Shown one piece after another: positions 5,679 through 6,514 of a stretch of 6,514 bases of DNA. A program made the position numbers and the translations under genes. How positions within the stretch are numbered: position 1 is the stretch's first letter; each line of letters begins with the position of its first letter. Below the pieces are notes generated by a model. It worked only from the letters and a program-made list of their open reading frames with translations, was not told the origin of the DNA and made no database searches. The DNA comes from Flammeovirgaceae bacterium UBA4659 (lineage in GTDB: Bacteria > Bacteroidota > Bacteroidia > Cytophagales > Cyclobacteriaceae), in the NCBI GenBank assembly GCA_002405445.1, contig DHLV01000210.1, forward strand, positions 3,718-10,231. The letters run 5' to 3'.

Positions 5679-6514
5679 CTAAAAGAATATCTCTTGGGCT
5701 AATCGATAAGTGTTCGCATGGGCCTCGATGATATCACGAAAGTTGGGCGAATAACCACCGCCCATGCTGGCCACTAACGGAATACGATTTTTTTTGGCTG
5801 CTGTCAATACAATTTTATCGCGTTGCCTGCAACCCTCGCGCGTTACGCTCAGCTTTCCTAATTTGTCGGTGTCCAAAATATCTACGCCCGACTGAAAGAA
5901 GATGAAGTCGGGTTGCACAGATCCCAGCAAGTTGTTCAGGTTGCTCTCGAGGGTCGTTAGGTAAAAGACATCGCTGGCGTAATCAGGGAGACCAATATCC
6001 AAATCAGAAACTTCTTTGTGCAAGGGATAATTGTTGGCACCATGCATGGAAAATGTGAACACACGGTCATCGCCCCGAAATATTTCGGCAGTACCATTGC
6101 CCTGGTGTACGTCTAAGTCAACCACCAAAATCTTTTTTGCTTTTTGGTGATCGAGAAGATATTGTGCAGCAATGGCAATATCATTAAGCAAACAAAATCC
6201 CTCACCACGATTGGTAAAGGCATGGTGTGTGCCTCCTGCAATGTTCATGGCTACGCCAAATTCAAGCGCGAACAACGCACAATCAACCGTGCCTTGAGCG
6301 ATCGTCACTTCACGTTTCACCAACTCTGTTGTAAGCGGAAAACCCGTGCGCCTGATTTCTTTGGGTGTGAGCTGCAGTGTTTTGAGGCGCTGCCAATAGT
6401 CTGGCGTGTGTGTTTTTATAACTCTTTCTTCAGCAAGCCGTTGGGGCTCAAACAGGTTGGCCGTTTGGATGGTGCCCTCATACAGGAGTTGCTGCGGCAA
6501 GATTTCATACTTGC
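5679..6514 (-). CDS. Class IV (HDAC11-like) histone deacetylase-family protein, N-terminus cut by right edge
   Basis: The minus-strand frame is open to the window end and has 278 visible codons beginning KYEILPQQLLYEGT; family members have this just after an H-x-FPM stretch, so only a short N-terminal part is missing. A TTG at 6500-6498 could be taken for a start, but the family match continues upstream of it. Visible active-site elements, numbered from the first full codon: His pair 96-97 in GGTHHAF, GFCLLNDIAIAA, zinc ligands D134 and H136 in DLDVHQGNGT, third ligand D211 in SGVDILDTD, and catalytic Tyr254 in GGGYS. All are intact. HQGNG and DILDTDKLGKLS resemble HDAC11 more than class I or AcuC proteins. 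These zinc enzymes hydrolyse N-acyl-lysine or other N-acyl amides; HDAC11 prefers long acyl chains. The substrate here is unknown. There is no signal peptide in view; cytoplasmic location is inferred. Convergent with the peptidase, stop codons 6 bp apart. Confidence 0.92.
   Translation of the reverse strand, partial: KYEILPQQLLYEGTIQTANLFEPQRLAEERVIKTHTPDYWQRLKTLQLTPKEIRRTGFPLTTELVKREVTIAQGTVDCALFALEFGVAMNIAGGTHHAFTNRGEGFCLLNDIAIAAQYLLDHQKAKKILVVDLDVHQGNGTAEIFRGDDRVFTFSMHGANNYPLHKEVSDLDIGLPDYASDVFYLTTLESNLNNLLGSVQPDFIFFQSGVDILDTDKLGKLSVTREGCRQRDKIVLTAAKKNRIPLVASMGGGYSPNFRDIIEAHANTYRLAQEIFF

Noticed and set aside
1..6514. Search for CRISPR repeats, transposase genes, terminal inverted repeats, tRNA genes and toxin-antitoxin or phage-defence modules
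   Set aside because: None was seen by reading; all larger frames belong to housekeeping or accessory enzyme families with ordinary architecture.

Overview
The window reads as ordinary chromosomal DNA from a member of the Bacteroidota, most likely a Cytophagales-type bacterium. This is inferred from three things: the protein families present; the A/T-rich leaders without Shine-Dalgarno sequences; and matches to the Bacteroidota -7 promoter consensus TAnnTTTG upstream of two genes. No mobile element, CRISPR array, rRNA or tRNA was seen, and there is no obvious composition break.

Layout: (1) 1-563, minus strand, the N-terminal 187 codons of a YfhO-like multi-pass membrane protein that runs off the left edge. 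(2) 564-770, a divergent intergenic region. It holds a perfect 16-bp palindrome flanked by a 10-bp direct repeat close to the YfhO-like start, and a -7 box for the next gene. (3) 771-2483, plus strand, a membrane-anchored PAS-containing sensor histidine kinase with no response regulator beside it. (4) 2484-2691, an intergenic region with a good -7 box at its right end. (5) 2692-3318, plus strand, a compact integral-membrane fatty acid hydroxylase with the full histidine cluster of fatty acid 2-hydroxylases. (6) 3432-5672, plus strand, a secreted M28 metallopeptidase with the architecture of glutamate carboxypeptidase II/PSMA. (7) 5679-6514, minus strand, a class IV (HDAC11-like) deacetylase-family protein, convergent with the peptidase and cut by the right edge.

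The genes do not form an evident operon or pathway. The two plus-strand enzymes are separated by 113 bp with a weak terminator-like hairpin, and the flanking genes run the other way. Individual roles are clear at family level: envelope glycosyl transfer or membrane function, signal sensing, lipid hydroxylation (plausibly of sphingolipid or sulfonolipid acyl chains), extracytoplasmic peptide degradation, and deacylation. Any functional link between them is speculation. I found no convincing undescribed system. The points most worth checking are the palindrome/direct-repeat module, the substrate-pocket changes in the peptidase, the HDAC11-like protein whose true start lies outside the window, and the uncharacterised membrane sensor of the kinase.
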